NCBI RefSeq assembly: GCF_904849725.1
Contig: NC_058518.1
Span: forward strand, 412,989,081 to 413,053,080
Reading direction: 5' to 3'
From: Hordeum vulgare subsp. vulgare
Lineage: Eukaryota > Streptophyta > Magnoliopsida > Poales > Poaceae
Length of the DNA stretch: 64,000 bases
Made by a program: the position numbers and the translations under genes. Under the pieces are notes generated by a model. The model had not been told where the DNA came from. It searched no databases and saw nothing but the letters and a program-made list of their open reading frames with translations. Shown here in pieces: positions 11,911 to 22,440 of this stretch. The first letter of the stretch is position 1. Each line of letters begins with the position of its first letter.

Positions 11911-12784
11911 CTTGCACGTGGTCTGCTCTTTTTCACTTCCTTCTGCAATGTGCGTGTATAGTCATCAGGCTTATGGTGTAAGTCATACTGTGATGGAAGG
12001 GTCGTGAAGTATTTTGCAAATGCTATTTGCTTCTCGGTGTATTTCGGGCGGGGCTCGGGTTCCTTCTTTTTCATCTGCGCATCATGATGTTCCTTTGCTA
12101 TCCTGGCATTTTCCTCGGGGTTACGATCATAAGGTCTGATAGGAAGATTAGCATGACGTACCTTTGGGAGGGGCGACCGTTTGCGCTTTGGGGTGCTCTG
12201 TGGCTTAGGAATCGTCGGCGGAGCGTTCTTGGTGGCACGCTCCCGCTTAGTATCCGGAGCGGGCGGCGGCGGAGACAGACGACCCAAGTCCGGCGGCAGT
12301 GATCGAGATGGACTCGTGTTGTGCTGGCTGACGTCATGTGGAGGGCTTGCACGTGATCTGCTCTTTTTCACTTCCTTCTGCAATATGCGTGTATAGTCAT
12401 CAGGCTTATGGTGTAAGTCATACTGTGATGGAAGGGTCGTGAAGTATTTTGCAAATGCTATTTGCTTCTCGGTGTATTCCGGGCGGGGCTCGGGTTCCTT
12501 CTTTTTCATCTGCGCATCATGATGTTCCTTTGCTATCTTGGCATTTTCCTTGGGGGTACGATCATAAGGTCTGATAGGAAGATTAGCATGACGTACCTTT
12601 GGGAGGGGCAACCGTTTGCGCTTTGGGGTGCTCTGTGGCTTAGGAATCGTCGGCGGAGCATTCTTGGTGGCACGCTCCCGCTTTGTATCCGAAGCGGGCG
12701 GCGGCGGAGACGGACGACCCAAGTCCGGCGGCGGTGGTCGAGATGGACTCGTGTTGTGCTGGCCGACGTCATGTGGAGGGCTTG
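11911..12784 (-). repeat. 435-bp in-frame tandem duplication in the CACTA second gene
   Basis: Two direct copies start at CTTGCACGTG (11911 and 12346) and end at GTGGAGGGCTTG. The period is 435 bp, exactly 145 codons. Each encodes a proline-rich block (SPPHDV, KNAPPTIPKPQSTPKRKR) followed by a charged block (EEN/KENA.IAKEHHDAQMKKKEP) and KYFTTLPSQYDLHHKPDDYT. The copies differ by scattered substitutions, so the duplication is not recent. Confidence 0.92.
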
Positions 12785-14734
12785 GAGGTAATGGAGGTGT
12801 AGGTGACCTGCGACGACTCGGAGGCGGTGTTGTCCTTGGGGCCGAGCCTGGAAGCTTGATGTAGTTCTTGTCCCATAGGATGACTCCACCCAGTACTTCT
12901 CCGAGTGTCCTCTCATCTTCGGGTCCAGCTATGTCGAGCTCCATATCATTAAACCCCGTCATGATTTCATCCACCCCGACTTTAGCAAAGCCAGCTGGAA
13001 TCTCACGGCCATGCCAGCGTGCATTAGGGCCAGAAGGTAAAGCTTGTCCGACGGCCACCTTCATGGATATGTTCTTGAATTTCTGATGGAGTTCACATGA
13101 TGTTGACTCCTTGATTCCATCCACGGGGTAGCCGGGACCGCCCTCTGTCATTCTTCATCCATCGTCGGGCGGGGCCTCAGATTCAACCACGCTGCTTTTC
13201 CGCTTAGATGGGGCGCCAGTAATATCAAGTGCAGGATCTTCCTGGCGCGGTACTCCTCTAAGCTCATCAATCTGCTTCTGTTGCTCGTTAATCCTGGCAA
13301 GCAACTAGTTGAACTTGTCATTCTCCTCATCCTGCTGCCGCTTCTTTGCTCTCTCTCGGCTTCTGTAAGTGTCTTGGTCTCTGGCAAACCCAAGCCACCA
13401 CGGGTAAGAAGGACCGAAGCCTCGCGTTCGTCCTCCATGTTCGTCATTGCCGAGGACGAGTGTGAGCAAATCTTTATCTCTATCTGCAGTGAACTTTCTT
13501 TGTCCCTCCTTAATTTATTTCACTATCCTTTTCCAATTCTCCCTGGGTATCCTAAGATTGTCATTGCAGATGAGGTCCCCTGTTGTTTCGTCGTACGACC
13601 CACCATGCGCAAGGAACCAATTTCTTGCTCTGAATTCCCACTCATCACGGAGTGGTTCAGGTACGATGCCTTTATCTATCAGATCTTGCTCTTTCTTATC
13701 CCACTTTGGGATGGCAGTCTCATAGCCCCCTGGCCCCAACTTGTGGTGATATTTCTTCTTGTCGGCATTTATCTTGTTCTTTTCTGATAATGCATGGGCA
13801 TCTTCTGACTCCTTGTACTCTTGAAATTCCTTCCAGTGATTCGCCTGCTTGGCTAGATACCCCTCGAATACTAGCACTTTCTTTGTCTTCAGATAGTTTT
13901 TCATAGCTTCTTCTTCCAACTATGGAACAGTTTGGCCATCTTCTTTAGAGTCCACTGCTTGACTTTGGCCCTCAGTTTGTCTGCGGCGTCTTCATTCTCA
14001 CATTCTGGCAGGTTGAAATGTGACATGAGATCATTCCAAAGATTATCTTTGTACCTTTCGGCGACATAGTCACTATCGGCTACCCCTTTGCGCTTGTTCC
14101 ACTCCCGAACGCTGATCGGGACGTGATCCCTAACGAGAACTCCACATTGCTTCTTGAATGTGTCAGCAGCATTCTTAGGAAGCTTGGGTTCGCCCGTAGG
14201 TATTATCACCTCAAAGGTGTAATGCGTCCGTGCATCCAACTTTCTAGTCGGGCCTCGTTTCGTAGATTTGCTCGATGTGGAGGCCTAAGAGGGAGAAACA
14301 TTCGTCAAATGAATGTATATGTATACAATATAGAGCTATCTCCAATATTTTTCACATATTACAAGTGATTGTCGAACTTCATATGTATACCTCGCCGGAC
14401 TTTATTATTTCTTCACCGGCTTCTCCACCGGCTTCTCCATCAGTGGAGCTATCACCTTCTCCGTCATTGGACCTATCTCCTGCCCCATCGGCTTCATCTT
14501 TGTGTCGCTCGACCTCCATTCCATATCCGGAGTCGTTTAGATATGACGTCGGAGATTCAGCTGGTTCAACGTCGGGGCCGTCTTTGATTATATCTTCGAG
14601 AAGTTCTTCCTCTTCGAGGTTCCTGATATGTGGATCCATAGTTCTGCAAAAAACGGACATTTGATTAACTAATAAACTAACAAACTATATAAGAGGGGTT
14701 GGAAACTTTGAAGGCTCGTTTTATATAGGAGGAC

Positions 14735-14990
14735 CTTTAGTCCCGGGTCTTGGCTAGAACCTAAACTCTAAAATACCAGCCGGGCGGAGCCCAGTCCCGG
14801 ACACTTAAGCATATACAATAGCAAAATTAAACTAATTCTATTAATTTTCTTGGTAAAAATAAACTATTAACACTTAAGCATATACAATAGCAAAATTAAA
14901 CTATTAACACTTAAGCATATACAATAGCAAAATTAAGCAATAATCTAAGAAACACCATTAACACTTAAGCATATACACTATACAATAGCA
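14735..14990. repeat. Subterminal-like unit and short direct repeats upstream of the second CACTA gene
   Basis: A CCTTTAGTCCCGGGTC unit near 14740 is followed by four copies of an AT-rich motif containing CACTTAAGCATATACA and TAGCAAAATTAA (about 14811-14990). It lies directly upstream of the minus-strand gene starting at 14640, so it is likely promoter territory. Confidence 0.7.
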
Positions 14991-15009
14991 AAATTAAATG
15001 ACAAAAAAA

Positions 15010-15450
15010 TATTTCTTCTTCTTGTAACCCTAAACTAATTTTTCCTCTTCTTCTATTTCTCCTCTTCTTCTACTTCTTCTTCTACTTCTACTTCTCCTCT
15101 TCTTCTACTACTTCTCCTCTCCTCTTCTTCTATTTTTCCTCTTCTTCTCCTCTCCTCCTCTTCTTATTCTCCTTTTTCTTCTTTTCTTCTCCTCCTCTTC
15201 TTCTATTTTTCCTCTTCTTCTCCTCTCCTCCTCTCCTTTTTCTTCCTTTCTTCTCCTTTTTCTTCCTTTCTTCTCCTTTTTCTTCTTTTCTTCTCCTTTT
15301 TCTTCCTTTCTTCTCCTTTTCTTCTTTTCTTCTCCTTTTTCTTCCTTTCTTCTCCTTTTTCTTCTTTTCTTCTACTTTTTCTTCCTTTCTTCTCCTTTTT
15401 CTTCTTTTCTTCTCATTTTTCTTCCTTTCTTCTCCTTTTTCTTCTTTGCT
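15010..15450. repeat. Pyrimidine-rich tract with a 20-bp minisatellite
   Basis: 15010-15230 is irregular CTT/CTC sequence. 15231-15450 is about eleven copies of a 20-bp unit, CTCCTTTTTCTTCCTTTCTT, with single-base variants. The strand asymmetry is extreme. No coding content. Confidence 0.9.
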
Positions 15451-15489
15451 TGTGCTGGCCGGAGTGTTGGGGAGGAGGGGGCGTGGGGC

Positions 15490-15650
15490 TTACCGGCCGA
15501 AGGTGTCGACGGCGCGCGGCGAGGAGGACGGGGCGGCGCGCGGCGAGGAGGGCGGCGCGCGGCGAGGAGGACGACGGCGACGGCGAGCAGGACGACGGCG
15601 ACGGCGAGCAGGACGGCAGGCGGCGGCGAGCAGGACGGCGGGCAGCCTGA
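15490..15650. repeat. GC-rich short tandem repeats
   Basis: Imperfect repeats of GGCGAGGAGGACGGCG-like units. ORFs here are Arg/Gly low complexity. Probably transcribed leader of the flanking genes rather than coding. Confidence 0.7.
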
Positions 15651-15754
15651 CGACGTCGTTGAGTTCGTTGCTTGCCGCGCCGGGCAGGAGAACGAGAGGA
15701 AGAAGAAGAGAAATGGACGATTTGGGTTCGAAATTTCTAACTCCCGCTTATACA

Positions 15755-16032
15755 GGTGGATCTTTAGTCCCGGTTCGGGGTCGATCCGGGACTAAAGACC
15801 CCTTTAGTCCCGGGTGGAGCCACGACCCGGGACTAAAGGCCCTTTTTCGGGCAGACCAAAAGGCGGGAAGCAGGGGCCTTTAGTCCCGGGGTGTGGCTAG
15901 AACCGGGACTAAAGGGGGTCTTTAGTCCCGGGTGGAGCCACGCCCCGGGACCAAAGGCCCTTTTTCGGCAGACCAGAAGGCGGGAAGCAGGGGCCTTTAG
16001 TCCCGGGTCGTGGCAAGAACCGGGACTAAAGT
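15755..16032. repeat. Internal CACTA subterminal-type palindrome array upstream of the passenger gene
   Basis: TTTAGTCCCGG/CCGGGACTAAA palindromes matching the element ends recur in the middle of the element. A block of about 125 bp containing GGCGGGAAGCAGGGGCC is present twice in tandem. The array stops just before a TATA box at 16039, so it occupies the promoter position of the plus-strand passenger gene. Confidence 0.85.
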
Positions 16033-16038
16033 GTTGCC

Positions 16039-16046
16039 TATATAAA
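16039..16046 (+). promoter_or_regulatory. TATA box of the CACTA passenger gene
   Basis: TATATAAA in a GCCTATATAAACCCTCGCCCC context, about 55-60 bp before the first ATG (16099) of the transcribed leader. A leading exon with coding-like text (HDVFDEMPEPLYLSFLLSK, near 16130-16190) follows it, but that ATG runs into a stop after 11 codons. Confidence 0.6.
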
Positions 16047-16374
16047 CCCTCGCCCCTGCCCACCATATCCCCTGTTTTTTGGTTGTTGAAGTGTGACCAT
16101 GCCATGCTCTTGCCACTCTAGTACATGCACATGACGTGTTCGATGAAATGCCCGAGCCACTCTACTTAAGCTTTCTCCTCTCCAAGCTCGACCTCCAAGC
16201 ACCATTTTCCTTAATATTTGTCTAGGTTTGGCCGTGCACCAACTGCGAGCACCACCGTGGTGAGCCTCTTGTTCTTATCTTCTTTTTAAAATCAAAAAAA
16301 TCTTACTTGTATGATTTAGATACATACTTGTATAAATTACTCACTGTCATTATTTTTTGTTATTATATAGTGCG

Positions 16375-16869
16375 ATGGTTTTGGTATCCACCTCCGTCGG
16401 CCCTCGTCCTGTCTATGATTCGGATGTGGTATATATTATCTTTTATAACTATTTGTTTTATTTAGTGTTTATGACAATTATGACAACCAATGTGACATAT
16501 ATTTTTTTAATCTAGGAGGTATGTGAACCGGAAATTCCAACCCACATAAAAATTCTTGTCGAGAAGTTAAATTTGGTTGAAAAAGAAAACAAATACATGA
16601 AGAAAAAATTGAAAATAATTGAGGATAAGAATATGGAACTGGAGTTGCATGTCGCCGATGTCATCGATGATCGCAAGATGAAGATCGATGCGATGCGGTT
16701 GAAGATGGATGCAATGCGCTTGAAGATGGATGAAATGCGCTTGAAGATTAGGAATATTAGAAAATATGCCATTGATAAAGAGGCTTGGTATCATTATGCT
16801 GTTGGGTCAATTGTTACCTTAGTTGCGATTTTGATCGCGTTTGTTGTTGCATTTAAATGTTTTACATAG
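16375..16869 (+). CDS. Small coiled-coil protein with C-terminal membrane segment (CACTA passenger)
   Basis: Two exons, 16375-16428 and 16516-16869, join in phase 0 with a GT...AG intron (TCTAG acceptor). They give 135 residues from MVLVSTSVGPRPVYDSDV to AFKCFT. Residues 76-95 are a heptad repeat (DAMRLKM three times, from 21-bp DNA repeats). The last 24 residues are hydrophobic (VTLVAILIAFVVAF), so a tail-anchored membrane protein is the simplest inference. The gene runs opposite to the two transposition genes and has its own TATA box. No stop or frameshift interrupts these exons. An upstream exon, if used, appears shifted. I recall similar unnamed small proteins in grasses; function unknown. 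Confidence 0.6.
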
Positions 16870-17067
16870 TTGTATGTTGTTTTATGAGAGAACTTTATGT
16901 ATTTATTTTTTGCAATAATAACATTTGATCACTACTGTTCTTTGGCTTTAATGTGATGATGAACTTGTATTAATTTGGTCATATGTTCTGCAATGGTTTT
17001 TTGATATATTTAATTTCATAATAGAGATGAATCGCCAATGATAATATTTAATTTCATAATATGGTTT

Positions 17068-17690
17068 TTTAAACTCCATACTTTTTGTGTGGTCAACAAT
17101 TTCTGACTTCATTTGGTATATTTCGTGCATTTACTTATTTTTTTGAGCTAGTTGACCCTGAAATTGAAAAGCACTACAAATAAACTCTGAAAATGTTGAA
17201 AGTTGGCATGCTATCATCATTTCACCCACATAGCATGTGTTAAAAAGTTGAGAGGGCTACGACAAAAACTGGATGCACTTCGTGTACAAAACGGACAATC
17301 TCTCTTGAAGTATCCGGGTTTCGAACGAGAACTCATCTCTTACAAAGGGATTTCATTTTTTTAACTTATTTGAACTCCATACTTTTTGTGTGTTCAAAAT
17401 GCACCATTCAAAGGCGCATCACAAAATATCAACAATTTCTGACTTCATTTGGTATATTTCGTGCATTTACTTATTTTTTTTGATCTAGTTGACCGTGAAA
17501 TTGAAAAGCACTACAAATGAACTATGAAAATGTTGAAAGTTGGCATGCTATCATCATTTCACCCACATAGCATGTGTTAAAAAGTTGAGAGGGCTACGAC
17601 AAAAATTGGATGCACTTCGTGTACAAAACGGACAATCTCTCTCGAAGTATCAGGGTTTCGAACGAGAACTCATCTCTTACATGGATACTA
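17068..17690. repeat. Tandem duplication of about 0.3 kb
   Basis: Two direct copies, about 17068-17368 and 17369-17690, share ACTCCATACTTTTTGTGTG, TTTGGTATATTTCGTGCATT, TTGAAAGTTGGCATGCTATC and GGTTTCGAACGAGAACTCAT. Copy 2 has an extra 30-bp insert near its start. Non-coding; lies between the passenger gene and the 3' end of TNP2. Confidence 0.9.
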
Positions 17691-17787
17691 TGAAAATGAA
17701 AAGTGTTTGAAATTTAGTACATTCCATACATGTATTACATAAAAGGTTTAATACATTATTACATTATTGCACCAATATTCCTATCTA

Positions 17788-20700
17788 TTATTTCTGTTTT
17801 CTTCTGGGTCGTAGCCATGGAGAATCTACATCATTCAGTAGGATGCTTGGGTCAGTTTTCACTTTGAAGGGCGGAAGTTCATGAAACTTATTATAATCTT
17901 CTGACATGTCTGTCTTGTCATCTACTCCCACGACGTTTCTTTTCCCTGAAAGAACTATGTGGCGTTTTGGCTCATCGGACGATATCTTCTTTTGTTGATT
18001 TCTTTTTCTCGTTAATGTAGACATGTCCTTCACATAGAAAACCTGAGCGACATCATTTGCTAGGACAAATGGTTCGTCCATGTACGCAAGATTGTTGAGA
18101 TCCACTGTTGTCATGCCGTACTTTTGGTCTACAACTACCCCGCCTCCTGTCAGCTTCAACCATTTGCACCAAAATAAAGGGATCTTAAAAGTAGGTCCAT
18201 AGCCAAGTTCCCATATCTCCTCTATGTACCCGTAATATGTTTCCAAACAGTGCCCATTCTTGTTTGTTGCATCAAAGCGGACACCACTATTTTGGTTGGT
18301 GCTCCTTTTATCTTGGGCAACCATGTAAAATGTATTCCCATTTATCTCATACCCTTGGAAAGTACATATAGTCGAAGATGGTGGCCTGGCCAAACAGTAC
18401 AGCTCATCTCCAACGGTGTCGTCATTCATGAGATGTGTCTGCAACCAACTACCGAAAGTCTTCTCGTGTTCCCCTTTAATCCAAGAGTCAGCCTTCCCCG
18501 GGTTTTCGGAGCGTAGAATATTCTTTTGTCTCACGATATACGGAGCCACCACGGTGGAATTGTGTAGAACTGTGTAGTGTGCTTGAGAGAAAGAATGCCC
18601 GTCCATACATACTTTTGCTTTCCTTCCTAGTGTGCCTTTTCCTGTCAGCCTACCCTCATACCGAGATTCAGGAACACCAATCGGTTTAAGGTCAGGAAGA
18701 AAGTCCACACAAAACTCAATGACCTCCTCTGTTCCATAGCCCTTGGAGATGCTTCCTTCTGGCCTAGCACGGTTACGAACATATTTCTTTAAGACTCCCA
18801 TGAACCTCTCGAAGGGGAACATATTGTGTAGAAACACAGGACCGAGAATTCTAATCTCTTCGACTAGGTGAACTAGGAGGTGTGTCATTATATTGAAGAA
18901 GGATGGCGGGAACAACAACTCAAAGCTGACCAGACATTGGACCACATCAATCTGTAACCCTGATAGACTTTCTCAATCAATTACCTTCTAAGAAATTGCA
19001 TTGAGGAATGCACATACCTTCACAATTGCCAGGCGAACATTTTCCGGTAGAATTCCCCTCAATGCAACCGGAAGCAATTGCGTCATAAGCACGTGGCAGT
19101 CATGAGACTTTAGGTTTTGGAATTTTTTGTCTTTCATATTTACGATTCCCTTTATATTCAACGAGAAGCCAGTCGGGACCTTGATACTGAAAAGGACTTC
19201 AAAGAAGATTTCCTTCTCTTCCTTAGTAAGAGCGTAGCTGGCACGCCCTTGAAACTGCCCTGGATGCATGCCATCTCTTCCTTTATGACGTTCTTGGTCC
19301 TCCCGTGCTTCCGGTGTATCTTTTGACTTCCCATACAAGCCCAGGAAGCCTAGAATATTCACGCAGAGATTCTTCGTCAGGTGCATCACGTCGATTGCCG
19401 AGCGGACCTCATGGACTTCCCAGTAGGGTAGCTCCCAAAATAAATATTTTTTCTTCCACATGGGTACGCGCTTATCAGGGCCATTAGGAACAGGTTGGCT
19501 GCCAGGACCCTTTCCAAAGATTACTTTTAAATCTTTGACCATATCAAATACTTCAGCACCAGTACGGATGACAGGCTTCCCCCGGGGTTCTGCCTTGCCA
19601 TTGAAATGCTTGCCTTTTTTTCTTTAAGGGATGCTTGGGCGGAAGAAAACGACGATTGTACGGATACACATTCTTCCTACAGTTGTCGAGATATATACTT
19701 TCTGTCTGATCCAAACAGTGCGTGCATGCATTGTATCCCTTGTTTGACTGTCCTGAAATGTTACTAAGAGCAGGCCAATCATTGATGGTTATGAAAAGCA
19801 ACGCTCGAAGGTCAAATTCCTCTTGTTTGTGCTCGTCCCACACACGTACACCTGGTTCGGCCCACAGCTGTAAAAGTTCATCAACTAATGGCCTTAGGTA
19901 CACATCAATATTGTTGCCGGGTTGCTTTGGACCTTGTATAAGCACTGGCATCATAATGAACTTCCACTTCATGCACAACCAAGGAGGAAGGTTGTAGATA
20001 CATAGAGTAACGGGCCAGGTGCTGTGACTGCAACTCTGCTCCCCAAAAGGATTCATGCCATCTGTACTCAGACCTAACCATAAGTTCCTTGCGTCAGCTG
20101 CAAATCTCGGAAACTCTCTCTCGATTTTTCTCCACTGCCGACCATCAGCGGTGTGCCTCAACTTATCATCTTTCATACGATCTTCCATGTGCCATCGCAA
20201 CAACTTCGCATGATCTTTATTTCTGAACAGACGTTTCAACCGTGGTATTATAGGAGCATACCACATCACCTTGGCAGGAACCCTCTTCCTGGGTGGCTCG
20301 TCCTCAATATCACCAGGGTCATCTTTTCTGATCTTATACTGCAATGCAGTGCATACCGGACATTTATCCATATTCTCGTACTTCTCACTGTGGTAGAGGA
20401 TGCAGTCATTAGGGCATGCATGTATCTTCTGCACGTCTAATCCTAGAGGGCAGACAAGCTTCTTTGCTTCATACGTGCTGGCGGGCAATTTGTTCTTTCT
20501 TGGAAGCATCTTCTTCATCAGTACCAGCAACTTTTCGAATGACGAGTCAGTCACACTGGTCTCTGCCTTCCACTTCAGCAATTCCAGTGTGCTACCCAGC
20601 TTCTTTTGGCCATCTTCACAAGTTGGGTACAACAATTTGTTGTGGTCCTGTAACATCTGCTCGAACTGCAACCTCTCCTTTTCTGAGTCGCAACCTCGCC

Positions 20701-21106
20701 GTGCATCAGAAATGACCCGGCCAAGATCATCAGCGGGCTCATGTGGTTCCCGTTCTTCATCTTGATCTTCTTCTTCATTGTCTTCCATTGCGGTATCAGC
20801 ATACTCAGGTAACATAGATCGGTAGTTGTCATCATCGTTCTCTTCTTCTTCATCGCCATCTTCCATCATAACCCCTCTTTCTCCGTGCTTGGTCCAAACA
20901 TTATAGCCCGACATAAGACCGGACCGAAGCTGGTGGCTCTGAATGACTCTTGAGGAAGTGTAATCCTTCTCATTCCGACATTCAACACATGGACAAAACA
21001 TATAGCCACCACCATGCTTGTTCGTATCGGCTGCATCTCGAAAAGAATGCACGCCTTCTCTGTAAGCGGCTGTGCGTCGATCACCGTACATCCATGGATG
21101 GCTCAT
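17788..21106 (-). pseudogene. CACTA TNP2-type transposase (three lesions)
   Basis: Starts at ATG 21106 (MSHPWMYGDRRT). Regions in order: N-terminal transposase-associated zinc region (FCPCVECRN, near 20970); acidic linker; Transposase_21 core with WLGLSTDGMNPFG and FITINDWPALSNISGQSNKG, then SAIDVMHLTKNLCVNILGF; DUF4218-like block (FPPSFFNIMTHLLVHLVEEI); DUF4216-like block (GYGPTFKIPLFWCKW). TNP2 cuts the element at its termini. Lesions: one extra A in an A-run near 19612-19620 shifts the frame; TAG ends the segment at 18988; TGA follows 13 bp on (near 18972). The 19553-21106, 18988-19542 and 17788-18945 segments are otherwise clean, so inactivation looks fairly recent or the sequence contains errors. 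Confidence 0.88.
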
Positions 21107-21414
21107 CTGCGTTATACGACAGTATATCAAATACAATCACGATCCTAAAAATTAGTACCGCACGGTCTAAACGAGGAAATATAGTGGCTAACCTTTTAGA
21201 ATAAGTAGAAATAAAGAGGAAGAGGTTTAAGCGTGGCTCAGTCATCTCATATCGTAGTTATGTTCGGTGAACTGAAGCGGCATCGCTCTAACACACATTT
21301 CAACAAACACCTCTAGTGCATCAAAAAAAGTGGAGAGCAAGCACCCACCCACAATCCTCCATCCAAAAAAATGCAACGAAGAGGGGAGAGGGGGGCTATG
21401 CTATATATAGGCAG

Positions 21415-21658
21415 AGGACTTTAGTCCCGGTTTGAGACACAAACCGGGACTAAAGGTGGCGCACATGCGGGCTGCACACCGTGTAGCCCTTTAGTCCCGG
21501 TTTGGGGCACCAACCGGGACTAAAGGCTCCTTACGGGCCGGGACTAAAGCCTCGAGGGAGGATATGAGAATTGGGGCGACGTGGCCGGGCCTTTAGTCCC
21601 GGCCCAGAGGCAGGCCGGGACTAAAGGGTCCCGGCCAAAGGCCCGTTTTCCACTAGTG
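21415..21658. repeat. Right terminal and subterminal repeats of the CACTA
   Basis: Four palindromic TTTAGTCCCGG...CCGGGACTAAA units lead to the terminus CCCGTTTTCCACTAGTG, the inverted match of the left end. Confidence 0.88.
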
Positions 21659-21661
21659 AAG

Positions 21662-21912
21662 GTCTTCGGCTGGTTCGCCAGGAATTGATTGAGAGATGCA
21701 AACTGATTACCACCATGGTTGAAGTTGCCTTGCTGCTGATTGGTCCTCTCTTGCAACAGCTGGATTAACATCTGGGTGTTAGCATTTGTTGCAGCCATCA
21801 CCGCTTGCCAAGCCTCTGCAGGAGGAGGCGACGGAGGAGGAGGAGGCGGAGGAGGTGGTGGCGGAGCATCAGCACCCTCGTGACCCGGATTCTGGCGAGT
21901 TGGTGGAGCCAT
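21662..21912 (-). pseudogene. Gypsy A gag, N-terminal part
   Basis: Starts at ATG 21912 with MAPPTRQNPGHEG, then a polyproline tract and an AAT-NTQMLIQLLQE helix. It ends at NQPKTF where the CACTA terminus cuts the codon series. The CTT/AAG duplication allows the frame to resume on the far side at 9936. Upstream ORF codons extend beyond this ATG, but similarity to related gag proteins begins here. Confidence 0.8.
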
Positions 21913-22429
21913 CCTGAAGACGGACAACACATTAGCCCAGAGAATAACATTCAAGGTAAAGATGAATCAAAAGGTAGGAATATCTGAACAAGAATATTTA
22001 GCAATTGCACTCGAACAAAATAGTAAGAATGCTTCCTCAAAGTGACTGTCGACAAAATTTGATTAAAGACCACTTGCAAACCAAGTATGAGTTAGAGCTA
22101 CTCGAAACAAACGTATGATAGAGATTCCATCCGATATCTTCGTGGATATGATTGCACGGGCTCGAATTTACAATAGCCATCCTGTGCAAGGCAGTGCACA
22201 CGACTTACGAAGCGTCCCCGAGTCGTAGCAAGCTACAAGGACTCTTTAATACACCATGACAACCACTGTAAGACGACCGTGAACAAATGTACCCACTGAA
22301 TGTCGAATCCCAACCTCACATCATGCATCTGTAGGAAGATTGTCCTATAAGTCACTACTTGATATCCCACCTATGAATTCCCGAAATATCTAGTCATGCA
22401 ATCTCGTACATGGATACAAGGAGTAATCT
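21913..22429 (-). other. Residual 5' leader of gypsy A
   Basis: Untranslated leader between the truncated 5' LTR and gag. No PBS-like TGGTATCAGAGC or TGGCGCC motif is visible next to the LTR junction at 22430. No ORF of note. Confidence 0.6.
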
Positions 22430-22431
22430 GG

Positions 22432-22440
22432 TTGTTGATT
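22432..22440. other. Deletion junction in gypsy A 5' LTR
   Basis: LTR homology ends here at TTGTTGATT. The left counterpart at 1658 is preceded by CACTGGCCCGGG, whereas here the preceding text is GGAGTAATCT from the leader. Confidence 0.65.

Larger units (their letters stand above)
10407..14640 (-). pseudogene. CACTA second gene: Transposase_24-like region plus Ulp1-like protease region
   Basis: Starts at ATG 14640 (MDPHIRNLEEEEL) after a possible intron acceptor TTTTTTGCAG. Exon 2 begins near 14285 and carries the Transposase_24-type region (WDKKEQDLIDKGIVPEPLRD, GNDEHGGRTRGFGPSYPWW). A proline-rich, internally duplicated linker (11911-12784) follows. The end resembles Ulp1/C48 proteases: FIDLDKIHIAAL, LFPYNF, SFHWILLDIQ with the catalytic His, and VLPEQHAIAVAEELATFL near the C-terminus, split over several exons. 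Lesions seen: frameshift near 13915; stops at 13515-13517, 13305-13307, 13155-13157 and about 11541; and TGA at 10691-10693 where the catalytic Cys is expected. Function in CACTA elements is uncertain (terminal-repeat binding or SUMO-protease-like). Confidence 0.78.
9940..21658 (-). mobile_element. CACTA (En/Spm) DNA transposon, 11.7 kb, nested in gypsy A gag
   Basis: Termini are CACTAGTGGGG on the left and CCACTAGTG on the right, flanked by AAG duplications. TTTAGTCCCGG / CCGGGACTAAA subterminal repeats lie near both ends (9940-10150 and 21415-21658). Two large minus-strand genes are present: TNP2 at 17788-21106 and a TNPA-position gene with Transposase_24 and Ulp1 regions at 10407-14640. 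A short plus-strand passenger gene sits between them. Both large genes carry frameshifts or stops, so the copy is not autonomous. The outer sequence is the chromovirus gag, giving a clear order of insertion. Confidence 0.93.
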
